In this document: positions 48,101 through 62,331 of the stretch, in pieces
Layout: every line of letters starts with the position of its first letter
Numbering within the stretch: position 1 is the first letter of the stretch
Assembly: GCA_040954595.2 (NCBI GenBank)
Contig: CM082584.2
Span: 9,796,001 to 9,860,000, forward strand
Reading direction: 5' to 3'
Length of the DNA: 64,000 bases
From: Balanoglossus misakiensis
Lineage: Eukaryota; Hemichordata
Made by a program: the position numbers and the translations under genes
Notes under the pieces: model-generated
Told to the model about the DNA's origin: nothing
The model's database searches: none
What the model saw: the letters and a program-made list of their open reading frames with translations, nothing else

Positions 48101-51100
48101 ACTTAGGCTTACTGCCAGTACATGATGAAACACCCCAAGAGACCTGTCCCCAGAACATGTAATCATGAGTTGTCTGTCAACAGTGAATGTGTACTATTTC
48201 GCAGTCTTGACAAGCGTAATACAAACATTGTAACCCTGGAGTACTCATCTCCTGATCATTTATGCAATAATCACTTGACAGCATGTGTCCCGTGTCATTT
48301 GAACTCAATCTGTGAAAACACTATTTCCTGCGTGAAAACCTAAACGAAAAGGCTGACTTCAGGCTTCGTTTTTGACTATTTAAACCTGTTCACATAATTT
48401 TTTCAGTTCCTCTGCTTACATTGTAATTTCCCCCGACCATTGTATTAAAACGAAAGATTTATTTTCAAGCAGTAAATTATGTCAAATGAAAATTTTGTAA
48501 AGATTTTCTTAGAGTCAGTAATATGTGCACAATTATCATCACACATCTAAGAACTGCATGTGCAAATGCCAGGTAGATTAGGCAGAATATTTCATTTAGG
48601 TATTCCTAATAAAGAAATTCTATATCATATTCTACAAATATGATATAGAAATTTTGATATTGAAAAATGTATTAATAATGGTTTGTCTTAATGGTTTTCA
48701 TGTTTGATCAAATCTTCTCCCGCGGTCAAATCTTCCTGAAATATGACGGTTGCCAGCCTAATTGTAGCGAATGCTGACTTACTTCATTCATATGTTTCTC
48801 AAGTGTCAGTGCAGATTCTGCCGTTGCATTGACAAAGCAAATGAACCAATTAATGCAGCGCTGTGCCTCGGAACTGATTACCGTAGATACACCACGGCAT
48901 GTGTATGCTGACTCGCCATGGCTACGAACTCTGTGATGCAGATGTATCATAATATATAACACCTAACGGGTCCCTCAACAAGTGCTCTCATAATCACAAG
49001 CCTTTTATTAGTTTTGCAATATCAGTCGGGCTCAGATAAGCTTAGATGTGGTGATTATGTGCGTCGGTAGTATGCACTGTCGGCTGTTTCTCTAAGAAAC
49101 CCCATCAACTAACAGTAGATATTATTTCATTTAGAATCCACTGTGGTGTTTGGTTATCGATACCCATCCCTGTAAAATTTAATCCAAGAAAACTGAGGCA
49201 TACACCCCCTGAAAACAAGAAAATCACCCGTGTTTTTTCATCGCAAATGAAAAACAATTTTCAGATTAGCCAGTAATTTTCCTTATCTTCTAGTGGGTTA
49301 TCATATAAAAAGTAATTGGTATTTATCATTTCATATTGCTCTCTTGAGAGATTGTCGGCTGTAGTTATGATTCATGTGCAGATGACTGTCATCAGATGAA
49401 TGCATCCGTACAAAAATGAGAAGGGCAAATCTTGTTCTATAGCATACTATATTTCCATTAATATTAGATGGAGGGAGGCTTTTCACGTTGCTCAGTTGGA
49501 TCAGTAGCCGCTGGGAGGAAATGCTTCCAAGACGTTTTTTTCCTGGTATCTTTAAAACGCTTGACATGCCCGACAGGTTCCGTGCACAGCGGGGGATGTG
49601 AAGTAAATGATATTCGGTAAAGCTGAAAATTCAGCCGAGAGGGATGACTGTATAAATAAAACTCCCTGTTTTTTTGTGTAGTCTGCAAAGACAGCGCTGC
49701 AGTTGCCCTAGCAGTGCTGGGTCTCTGTTTGGTTGAGTCTAATCCGCTGTGTTGTACGTGCCGGTCTATTGTGCCGTACGTGCTTCACACCCCCGTTTGC
49801 CTGTTTTGGTTGAGTCTGACCGTGAAATCGCCGTGTTCGTTATATTCTCCCCGCATCGACGACTCTGCTGCTGTCACATGTGGTGTGCGTCTCCAGCTGC
49901 AGTGGGATTTATATTTTGTTGCCAGCGTATATCCTTCCTGTGTTGAAAACTTTCAACCTCGCACACAGACGTCGACGTGCGCTGTATTTAGTCGCGGTGA
50001 TCCTGCTGCTGCGTAGAGTCAGTGACGGCGACTTGGAGTTCAATGATCCTGTTATTAGACAGCCCTCAAGTCGATCGATTGTCGCTCGCTGGCTCATGTT
50101 ATCTTGTTGCTCATTAGCACCTGGGTGTTATTCCATGTGCTCGCCACGGTTACACCCATGCAGCCTGTAATCCCAGCCTGAGCTCCTGCGCTTAATTGAG
50201 GATTCCGCCTTGATCAGGCTGGACGGACGATCGGCGGAGTTAAATATAGTCTGGCAGGGATCTGAAATAATCATCTGGGCAGGACCAGAGAGGGTGATAT
50301 ATTGCCGCTGTGGTTTTGTTTTCGCGCGCACTCCTAGTCTGCCTTTCTCGTCATGGAAGAAGAAGACAACCCGGAGATCATCGCCCTGACGGAGAACACG
50401 GACAGCAGTCCCGGCCCTCGGGTGCGGAGGGGTAGCGTCCAGTTCAAAATTAACGGAGTGGACCGAACCACGTCTTGTAAACTGAAGCGAAATGCCTCCA
50501 AGTCGGGTTCGAAGGGAAAGCTGCAGCGCGGAAAGAGATGGGCTCGGTCCATCTATTCCAAAAGATTGAAAATGTTGGTGTCTTCAAGGCAGGGAGGTGA
50601 GGCTATGAAATTCATCCGACTGTTTAAAGAACCATTGTATGTAAGCGACAAACTTTTTTACGAAGAGAGTAGTATCTGTAGTTTGTGATAATGTATTTTC
50701 AAAAAATATGTAGACTTAAAATGTTCTATGTCTGGGGTGTCAGCTTCCGTCATTCATCTTGTCAATACAAGCTGTGCACTATTGCTTATAGCTGGCATTT
50801 GAATTCAAAGGCAGGCAACATTCATTTCGCCACAGTAACGTCGCTGCATACGTACGCATACCCCGTATACGCACCGTGTTGGCAAATTGAATAGTGGGCT
50901 CTTTGACTTGATCGAGTTATGGAGTGAAATATGTGAAACTTGTTGATAAACTGAAATCGTCACAAGTTGGTTGTCTTAGGAATTCTCAATTGCACCAGGC
51001 TACCGGTATTAATAATGGAGATTGGTTTAAAACTATTCAGTTGTGTCGAAATACTTATGCGTTAAAAATATTTGTGGAGTAATTGATTGGATTTGATCAA

Positions 51101-54100
51101 GCATTCTTTGATATGATATCGCATTTCCCATGGAGTACTGAACGCAAATCAATATTAACAGTCTAGCTATGGAAATTAGTGTGACAGATTGTTTATCACA
51201 TGGGGGCGTGATGACATATTGCTCGGAAATGGAAAATACCGATACCATTAAAGTAATATATTGTCAGCTGTTACCGGCACACTGGTATGTGCCTGTAGTT
51301 TTCACATGACCTGAAGATATTATATATTTTGTATCATATGGACAGCCATGGTTTCATACAAGGAACTCTATGCTATAACACAGTTATATTATTAGCCAGT
51401 GTGTATTAAAATAACATTCATCTTATGAACTTTAATCTCCCCATGTATAAACTTCTCAGGCTGGAATTTTTCTCAGATTATTGTATCATAGTATCTTATG
51501 GATAGCGCGGATAACTGAGAAAATAAGTTTTAGAAATGTTCACAAGAGAAGATTACATTTGGATAATGAGTAAAACCATTAGTGTTGTTTCAGCCCCAGG
51601 TACTGATTAAGCCATCATATATTATTACACCATTATGGTCAAACTGAATATTTCTAAAGGCTGTTTAAAACTGACAGGGTGTACAGAGAATACATAACTG
51701 ATGAGCAGTGTGGGACTGTCTTTTGATAGCTTCAAGCTGTTTGCAGTGTGACTTTGGAATCACAAAATGGAGTTAGTTATAATGCATACACATTATGTTG
51801 ATAGTTTAATAGCCAATACATTATTGATGAATTTTAATGCCTGTCTATCACATTTGAACGGAGGCCTGCAGTTGTTGCCAAAGGTGCAAGGAAGAGAATG
51901 TATGCCTTTTATATTTCAGTGTGCACCATCTATCCAATCTGAAGTGTTTACACAGATCTCTCTGTGAAATGCATTAGGGAAGTTATACCAGTAGATAGGT
52001 TGGTAAACCCGTTCCTCTGAATGTAGTTCTATGGTACATGAAAAACGGTTTTCAAAAAGGGCCATCAAGTTGAATGTTGTATTTGTAATGGAAATCAATG
52101 CACGGTGTACGTATGTTTAAAGCCATCAACGTGGTTTGTCGTTAACAGCTGCATCTATTCACATCATGGTTTTACGTTTGCCATGTTGTTTTGTTACACC
52201 ATCCATTTGACCTCCTTTATATGACCGACGTTCGTGACTATTGCGAGTTCTTGATAGGAAACCAGGAACAAGCTGTTCCAAGAAAACTCTGTGGGGAGCA
52301 GTTGTGTGCATGATGCAGTTAGCTCAGACGTCCATTAGATGTCTCTTTTATTTATTAAACAAGTACTTGAATATTATGATTATTTGATGAGGGAATCGAG
52401 GAATAACGTTTCCTGGAAACACTGTGGGGAAATTATGCACATGATGTGAGAAGTGGTTGCGATTGCGAGGCATCATGTTTTGTTATACAGCCGATAACAG
52501 CAGACAGACAGTGTGGACAGGATGGACGTACCTGAAAGTCTGAGAGAACACACGATTTTCCTGTTAGTTTTTTCTGCGAAGGCACTTCACAGCAACAGTT
52601 ACATGTGTAAGGAAATGATATCGTCGAATACTAGAGCTCTCACTACATACACAGATATCTTGTTCATACACCTCTTACTTCCAAGAGGCATTTTCTTCCC
52701 TCACAACCTACTTGTGATGGGACTACTTGTACCATCTGTTCCAGTCATTGTAGGTCATCAGCCTGCTCATAACATTACACTGTGGTCTTCGCTGTCACTT
52801 TTGTGCAGTTCACTCTACTATATTTCTATGATTAAATTTGAATCTTGAAAAGAGTATATTGGTTACAACCATGGTTGTTCTTGGATAGATGGAGTTTTCC
52901 ATTAGTCAAACATAGACTCAATTGACTTTTTCAGATATGATCAAGATTGCAAAATTCATCTGTGCAGATGTTTTATTTGGGTAAAGCCAATGGTCTTTGT
53001 TTAGTACCAGTGTGTTTGGATCAGATTGCATATGCACATTTCGAACAGTTATATGCACCCAAAGCATGACCTGAAGTAAAACAAGAGTTTTCAAAATATA
53101 TAGACCTTGGCTTCATAAATGTTTCAAACCGTTGATCAGCATTCCAGAGCAAGGATCTGGAGCACTTAAATGCAGCTTGAGGGTGATAATTGCAACACGA
53201 AGCCTTGCTTGACATACAAATCTATCAGGAAATCTAGCTTGTATAACTATACATGTAACTTAGCCGAGTTCTCTTTCGTCATTGCGACATTCTGAAACTG
53301 CAAAGTGTATGCTTAATCTGTGCCCTAGGTTAATTCATTATTACAGTACCAGGATTGTGTGTATTTTCTCTTGTATTCAGGCACACCGCGAGAATTAAAA
53401 GCTACTGGTTGTGCATTGCATTGTATTTTCAACCGATTAGGTTCAGGCTGCTGATTTATTTTAACGCCACATTTATTAGGCGTCGGCAACATTTTTGCAT
53501 TGATATCGTCTATGTATTCACGGCCATGAGTGTAAATAAAAGAGTGCTGAGATAAATCGGCATGTTTGTGGGTGTTAAAATGTAGAATAAAAGATCTGTG
53601 CGAGTGAAAACAGTCTCCACGCAGCTTATCATAGCACGATTTCTTGCCACAAGTGTTAAATTTGCAGTTTATAGTTTAATCTGTGTGAGGTCAGTGTCCG
53701 TACCAAGTTTTAATAAAACTAGGTGTATAGTAACTTAGTTTTATAGCGTTAGCTGTAATGTTTATGTATGCCAAATGTCTCTCAGTATAGTCAGATGTCT
53801 GTGAGAACAATATCTCTAGATTTAAAAATTAATAATCTTCTTATGTCCAAAACTACTTCAACATGTATTTTCACACAATGAAACCTTACATGTGAAAAGA
53901 AATGCTGTAAGCATTACTTTAAAACTTCCAGTGGGATGAATTTGCTATTCAGTGTAAAAGAGCAAAGAATGTTTTATTCAAAATTTTAAGGATTAAAAGG
54001 TGTTATAAGTTGTGAACAGCTGACACAAAAAAGCAGGAAATGAGTTTCTGTTGGATTTTTCTAACAATTCCAATTCCATTCTTCATTGTCCAGTAACGAA

Positions 54101-57100
54101 TATGCAGTTGAAATAGTCTTCACTGATTCAGATAGAAGGAAAATAATTTTCCTATATCTATATCGCCATAAATTTAATTAAAATGGAATATCACTGATGT
54201 TGGAACACAAATGTGCCGGTTTAATAATATCTAACGTAACCTATATATCATTACGTGGTAGTCTGCCGTACGGTAACTTTATTAAGGATTTTGAAAATAA
54301 TAGTCTGAGCTTTTACTGTGCACAAGTAATTACTATATGGGGAAAGTAATTCACACAACAAAAATCAATATATTGAATGATTTGTGTATATAAGAAGTAT
54401 TACATTGACGCGAGAGACACATGTACATGTTGATCTACAGGAAAGGTGGGATTATATCCGGAAATGTAAAGGATTATTTTGTGCAGCTTTGATTGTTTGA
54501 CGTCATGTGTACATTTGTACATGATATGAATGGTTGAAGCTCTGGTATGTTGAAAGTTTTTCATATTTTCTGACTCGGGGGGGGGGGGGGGATTAGAGGC
54601 AGGCTGTCACTGCAAATGGTGTCTTTGAAAACGCTGTTAACATCATTACATGAACTGGCGATTGATGTAGGCCTGCTTTTGTTTAATGGTGCAGTTTGAC
54701 TCATTTACAAGGAATTGGGAGTGAAAGGGTTAATTGGATTATATGATTGTCTTGTGCCACTGTAATAAAATGTATTTTATGGAAATGAATGGAATAGACG
54801 TGTGTGTATGTGTGTCGCATTTCATGTGTGCATCCATGTTTATGATTGTATACATGATGAGTACCATACTCACATGTATTAAAAGTGAATAACGATCATA
54901 AAAGTAATTGTGCAAATCATATTTTTTTTATGGACACAATGATTAGACACTACATAATCCATGACTAACTCAACGGAATGTAAACTAAGGTTTGCCAGCA
55001 CTCTGAGATCAACTCATATAAGTGTAGCATAAGCTTTTAAAAGACATGCAGTCTCTCCTTACCCAGTTCATATCATATTGAACATCGACACGACTGCATC
55101 ATTTGCCAATAATAAACTCAATGCACATAACGGTCTTGAACGAAAGTATCTGACCTAAATTCCTGGCATTCCCAGTTAATGATATTTCAACATGTTTACT
55201 GTCGATGCATTACTGTTCAAATTGCCAAACACTGCAAATATAATTGGACAGTCAGCATGGCTCCCTTGCATGTGCTGTATGTCAGCAGGAACTTGAACCT
55301 TTAGATGATGGATAAATGAGGTGCTAAAAAAAGTGACAAGAACCGTCACTCCTAGTAAAAGCTGTTTATCCAAGAGAATTCTTGTAATGTATACATGAAT
55401 GTGTGGAATACTTGTATTTAATAGACTTTTGGTGTACAAAATGTTGATTCGTAAATTAAAAAAAAATGACGAAAATTACACCCTTTACTGTATGCAAGAA
55501 GCAAATGTTGTATTTGACCAGTCTAGATGAAATAAACAACTCCCGTTCCAACTTGTGTTTTAGCAGGGAAATAAAACATTCTGACAACGTATATTGAAAG
55601 CTATCATCCTTATCTGTATCAGAGAGGCACCTCCAAGTCCAATCAAAATCTCATTACAAGTGCCCTCATGAGGTCTAAACCTTATTAATATTCAGACTTG
55701 CCTGATGCAAGCTGTATATACCGAACTTGATTTTTGCACTTTACATGAATACTGGCTGTAAAATGCTTCATGGACTGTTTAATGTACTACAAGCAGAGGG
55801 GGGAGTGTTTACAGTAGTTTAACATTGAGATGTGTGTTTCAAGTAGTTAAACATCATAAGAATTGACCAGAAAAAAAAGGGAAAAAGACAGCGACTTGTC
55901 TCGTTAAGTTTAATACACATAGCGTGGGTGTATATCTGTACACAACTTGACAAATTGAATCCCTGGGTAACTAGCCATGGCTAATCAATAGGGTGCGACC
56001 GGAATGTCCTTTAACTCAGTGTGGGTATTACTGCTAGTTGTCAGTTGAAAATTAATTCCATGGGGTCTGCATCACACCGTATCTATAACTGTCAATCGCG
56101 TATGCAGTCATGTATTGTGGAAATATCATTAGTAATCACTATTGAGAGAGAGATGGAGTCATTTCTGAGTGATATAAGCTTTTCTGCATCATATGCCCTA
56201 GTGCACTTTTCTGTATCATATGCCCCAGTGCACTGAGTCCAAACAAGGTAATTTGCGCAAGCCGTCAAATTACTTTCTCTGGCATTATATGTACCTTTTT
56301 GTCCTCTTAGTTTAAAGGTAGAGTGCACGCTGTCAGAGTAAAATGATTAAAGGGAGAGGGTCGTCCCATCTGCAGCTGTGGGTACAACTACAAGTCCAGG
56401 CAGCATTCATGATCATTTTGTTGTAAAACTTGCCACTGTTAGAACAGAAGTATCTGGAATATATTTAATATCTTTTATTCATATTTATTTTTCAGAAGCA
56501 GAAGAGGAGGTCACACTAATGTATGCACAGCATCAGGTCAGTTCTTGTGTCTGTTCTTTACGCCTGATTTCAGCTATTTCCATCTGGGTATAGAAGAAAT
56601 TGAGTAGGCTGTAAATCTGCGCGTATTAAAAATTAACATTTGAAGAAAATCTGCTGGTTTCTGATATCTGTACTTTGCTGTGATATCCTCATCTGTTAAT
56701 CCTTCCCTGGAATAAACTGTTGCATATACAGTGCATTACGTGAATTTCTGGAAAGACATGGATAATTAAAGTCATGTGAACTCCACACAAATACATAATA
56801 TGTGGACAAGCATGTAGTAGAGTACAGTATTGGAATAATATGACCAGTGTTTTACACACATTGTCTTTTTGCGTGTGTACCATGATGGGCTTGAATTCTG
56901 GCGGTTTCTTCTTTCGCTGGAAAATGTTTAATAATATGTTGGAAGGATGACTTCCGTAGAAAGCCTTGATGGTGTAGAGGAAAGACTCGGAGCACTTAGG
57001 AATTATGTGACATTTGTACTGTTTGCCTAATTGTGACAGTATCTGATATCTATTAATGATCCCCAGAGGAAAAATATAATACTTGTACGTTGATTGAGAA

Positions 57101-60100
57101 ATCGTGGGGGCTGCTGTGTGTATATCATTTCATCCTCGGAGTGGGCGTCGTCGCCATAGAAACAGGCTATTATTTATCAACACAGAAGGCAGTAATTGGG
57201 GAAATAAGTGAGACGGGCGTTTCGCGAAGGAATTAAACTAGAAAACCTGGTGATGTTGATGGCCCCAAGAGGCTATGTGCCGTGTACTTGAACAAGAACC
57301 CACTTAAATTTGCATGCATCATGCACATACGTACGGTACAAGGTGCATGTTCACTATCCGAAAATCGTTACAGTGTAATGTCGGATTTTCTGGAAACTGT
57401 ACATGAATATCAACTCTAGAGAGATCAATGTTCATGTATTCATTCAGTGGACAAACACCCAAGGGTCGCTTTTTATACAGGATCCAATGAAAGCAGCTGC
57501 GCCATTATTTTATTATTTCTTGTTTTGACTGTTTCAAGTCTTATCGCTCAAGATTGCAGTCTGGTTATAATCAGCCAATAGCATTTGTAAAGGAGTGTTC
57601 TATTATTCTATATCAGAATAGTAACTTTTTCTCTCTCCATACTCCCTTCTTCCAATGTAAGGCAAGCAGAAACTACACTGTGTAGAGTTCAGGCCCTGCA
57701 GTTCCTGGATTAAGACACTTGATATTCTCATCACATGTCAAGGCCTTAAATAATGTCTCAATTATCTTACATTGATAAAACAATCTATCGCTGTGAAGTT
57801 AGAGTGGATCAATGGCAGTATAAATGTATACCGCAATCTACTAGTCTGGTCTTATATGCAGCCAGACCTGGCCGGATTGAAATTCATGAACTCGCTGCAT
57901 GCGAATGGAATGAACAATTCTGGAATGAACAATTCTGTGTCAGAGATCGTAATACTGAACGTTTTGATGCAGTCATCGCCTCATAGGAATCTAGAACTGC
58001 GTTGCTAGTCCCCACTGTTGGAGTCTGGGGTACATACAGATTGGGTTGTGTCTGTCCATCTGCCATGTGTCTGTAGTCAGCATACAGTACATTATACTGA
58101 TCCGCCATGTGCACTGAAATATGTCACCACTGATAGACAGATTATTTGAATCCCCAAAGGCATTTAAAAGACACAGACAAATTGAAAAAACATAGTGTAA
58201 ATATGTACATTCACAATTACCCTGAGCAGATGCAATTTTGACATTTTATAGAAATTGGGAAGATCTCTAGGGCCGTGATACAATAAATTGCGTCGCGAGT
58301 GACTCCTTTCAATAGCAGTGCATATATGCAGCTTCGCCACTTCAGATTGTATATTGCTCCAAATGACGACAATACCTGTGCACACAACAATCATTCACTA
58401 ATCTGTGGCGCAGAAAAGTTTTCATTGATGTGTGTCGTATACTTTTACGATACCTTCGTCAAAAGTACTTGTCAGTCGGCAGTCTTTTGATCGATTAAAT
58501 TGAGCGTGAATGTGCGACTCAAAATCAGAGGCTGTAAAATTTTCATTCACAAAGTTCTTTAGGAGAAGTGTATATATGCTCCATTGTCCGTGATGAAGAA
58601 CCAGCCATTTGAAAGACTCTACTGGAGACACGTATACAGAACACATTTCTGTGTTATTAAACCCATTCAGCTTTTTTGATTTGAATCCAGGCTGATATTT
58701 TTCTTGGTGGTAAGATGAAAGGTTTCTCAGAATAAAAGCATGAAGTCCATGCATACACCTTTTGGCGTGATTTCTCAGCTTCAAATTAATTTGTTATTTT
58801 TCCTCGCATAATTACAGAGGATACCCATGAAAGACTTCCACTCTGAAGTGAGAGCTACTCTGGATATAGAACAGTTTCTGAACCAAGCCGTGCTCCTGCT
58901 GGATGTCTCGGAGAATGTCCTTGAAAAGGTTGTTGACCTCCTGCTGAACAAGACGCTCACATTTCTCGATGAACCGCAGACGGTAATTGGTGAAGCCAAG
59001 AGTTCGCTCTTCACTCACGATTCAGGTAGTCCTCCTTAAGTTGTTGTTTTCTCTCTCTCTCTGATGCACTCATCATGTTGCTCTTTCAACCAGTCACAGG
59101 GAACTAACATCACGTTGTAATTAGGCGACAGCCATGACAAAAATTGGCTCTGAATATATTAGTTCAAAGGTACAACAAAATTAGCATCCTTTTCCCATTT
59201 ACTGGAAGCATGTGCAGTGTGTTAAACTAATCATAGGGGTACTTTTTGCATGTTTAATAATTTGCTACATCCCTGAGGTAAATCATGTTAAATTGACTGC
59301 CCTACTTGTTTTTCAAAGTCACCTTGATTTCTTTATACGCCCACCGAGATGCACAAAACCGCCGTTTAGCGCAGACAGACTGATTTCGTTCCACAAGGAT
59401 TTCCTCAAATGCCTCGTAGTCTATTAATTCAGCGGGTACTCAGTCATCAACATTGACTTGTTTTCCACCTGCACATGTCATTACTGCAGTTTTTCAACCC
59501 ACGGATGTGATTATATGCGATGTAAGTCTTCTCTGGGAAAGCAATCGGTAATCAAAAACTCACCATGGGTTCTTCCACGAGACTTATTTTCTTTACACTG
59601 CACTCACTTTACACCGTGCTTGAAAAGCCTGAAATTGTTTTTGAGATGCAGCCTCGAGAATTGTAAGAAGACTTTCAAATGCACACAGTTTTTGCCTCCA
59701 TCATCTTAGTCTACTTAGGCCATTATAAAGTCTGCTTATTTCAGCCTAAGAGACTTAAATAAGCCACTGACATTGGAGAAGTTGACTGTGTGCTCATCAA
59801 ACTAAAAAGACAAAGATGTCAATTACCATTTTAATTCAGTATGTTTTATTGTGTACTTCGTTATTTTCTGTCAACAGTTCAAGCACTTGCCAAGACCATT
59901 CAGGGTGTCAGCACTGGTCATGGGTTTGATTACGACCAGTCATGGATATGTGCGCTGTGAGTATACACTTATCATTACCAAAATAGCTTTATGACAGAAT
60001 TCCATGACCTCTAGGCATGGTCTTTGCCCCACAGAAGTTATTTTCATGAGTGATGCAGTGTATTCTGCACCAGTACTTGCACAAGTTCAGAAGTTACAGC

Positions 60101-62297
60101 AGATCAGTTCGTTTGCACCACAAGTGTCAAATTGAAATTCTGCACGTTATCATTTGAACTTCATTACTACCATAAATTAAATGTGAAAAAAGAGGAACAT
60201 GCTGTGTTGCCTTTGAAACTTAAATGATGCCAAATGTAGATGTGGCATATTGATAGATGAAAAGTGTAAACCGTTTTGACGGATGGAGTTGGCATATATT
60301 GTGCTTGCCATTGGTGGCGCTATCACAGTCTGTTCATGCCAAGAGATGGTATGCATGTTACCAACAGTGAACAGGTTTGTGAAGTGATCATTTCGTCAAA
60401 TGGTTCTGTGTGACACTTATTGTATGGCAGGTTTTCACTGCATAGGACTACATCCTCTGTAGCCTCTGTGGCATTTGAGTTGACCCTGAAGGTCGATGCC
60501 TGTGGATTATTTGTCGTATTTTTTTTCTTTTGATTAGGTGTAACTGCCCCTCTCTGACAAGACGTCATGTTGCCATAGCCAGGCTCAAGCACCCGGCCAA
60601 CTTTGGCCGCACGAGTCAGGAAGTGAAATTTGTTCTACTGGTGCTGGCACCAACCAGGGAGAAAGGCACCAAGAATGCCTTGGAGACGGGCAGGACTTTT
60701 GCCACCATCTTTGCCGACATCGATTTCAGACAGAACTTGATGGAAGCACGAACAGGTGGGTACCTAGCTTTCTTGAGACGCTGCTGGCTGTGTGATGGGT
60801 TTCTTGGAAAACATCTACTAAAACCTTAGTGTAATAAACGTGTGCACACACTGCAATGACATCTGAGGTTTGGCCCACTACATGTACATGTGTGAAAGGC
60901 ATTGAGTGGCCATACTGAATGATCCTTTGTTTTTCATTTCACACATTTGCAGAAGAGGAGTTCACCAGAATTCTCAATAATCACACTCAGGAACTAGCTG
61001 AAGAGCAGAGTAATCCCAAGAAGAAAGTCACAAGTGGGGACGAAGGAGACGACGATGTAAGATTTTTGGAAATTTGGAACACATTCCAAAGTCCCTACAG
61101 TTTTATATATACAAAACAGAACATGAATGGTGCTTTGTACAACATAACTGTAAAGAATTTTTTTCCCACCGTTGAGACACTTCAACACTCTCATCCAATC
61201 AGAAAAGGTCAAATAGAAAAAACAAAAGTCATGTTCTTTCTCTGTGATAGAGGGCGGGCTACAAATGTTTAACGTCTTATGGTGCACGAACTCAAAGAAT
61301 ATGTACACTTATGAACATTGGACATTTTTATGATTTTATCTGTTTAGGACACAGGATGCAGGATTGCTGGGGGGCTTCGTGACGATATTGCGAGGCGCCT
61401 TCCCCATTACTTGAGTGATTTTAAAGACGGTATTATCGGCCACAGAACACCGCAGAAAGTCTTTGCCACCACCATATTCCTCTACTTTGCCTGCATTCTG
61501 CCAGCTATAGCATTTGGCGTGCTTAATGATAAGAACACACATGGTATGATAGGTAAGTGGTGACTGGTAGCAGTGTCTGTTTTCTGTGGCGTGGCAGGAC
61601 TTTTATGTACGTAGCTGTTGTGTACGTGCCCCTATGTCAGTGTCCTGTATTCAGATTAGGGCAAAGATGGTGAAAGAGTAATTTGAGATGTGATTCTTGG
61701 GATGCCGCCGTTTGAGATATGACCTGCACGGCGTCAAGTAGGAGGAAAAAGAAGTTCTTGAAAAGATCTGTTTTTAATTTAAGTGCAGTGACCCTGTCAC
61801 AGTCGATGCGTACATGAATGCTTGAGAAGCCTTGAGAAATATTTTGAGTTTCTGGCCGGGCTCGTTTGTCCTCATTGATGGTGTCTCTGTCTCTCTTTCA
61901 GATGTCAAAAAAGTCATCTTTTCGCAGGCAGTTGGTGGTTTGTTCTTTTCTGTGTTCGGTGGACAGCCCCTGATTGTGTTGCTGACAACTGCACCTCTGG
62001 CTCTCTACATTAAAAGTGAGTCGTTATTTATGTCCTGTGATTGTTTCCGTCAAGTAAGACAGTTCAGTGTAGTGCATCCCTGTATACATGTAGTATAATA
62101 TACTGTACTGTACTGTTCTGTTCTGTACTGTAGTGGGGTGTGCTGTTCTGTTGTATTGCAGGCTTATTTGAAGGCCATGACTGGTATGACATCTTACAAT
62201 TGTCTTACAATCTTCAATCATACAAGATGAAGGCCGTGTCTTTGTAGATTATAAATAATCGGTCAATATTTTTGTATCTCTCTCTCCCTCTCCCTCT

Positions 62298-62331
<34 letters not shown>

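Larger units (their letters stand above)
41894..50352 (+). other. Long intron downstream of the distal SLC4A11 first exon
   Basis: 8.5 kb without a supported gene. It contains a (TCA)n run, a 22-bp tandem repeat, a diverged tandem duplication near 45143-45408 and a short perfect hairpin near 48614. The final 650 bases before 50353 are noticeably more GC-rich. Confidence 0.5.

Noticed and set aside
52513-52848. 111-codon plus-strand frame
   Set aside because: No domain, AT-rich intronic context, phase and flanks do not fit an SLC4A11 exon.
58422-58784. 120-codon minus-strand frame upstream of SLC4A11 exon 4
   Set aside because: No recognisable domain or signal, opposite strand inside a confident gene; chance open frame is likely.
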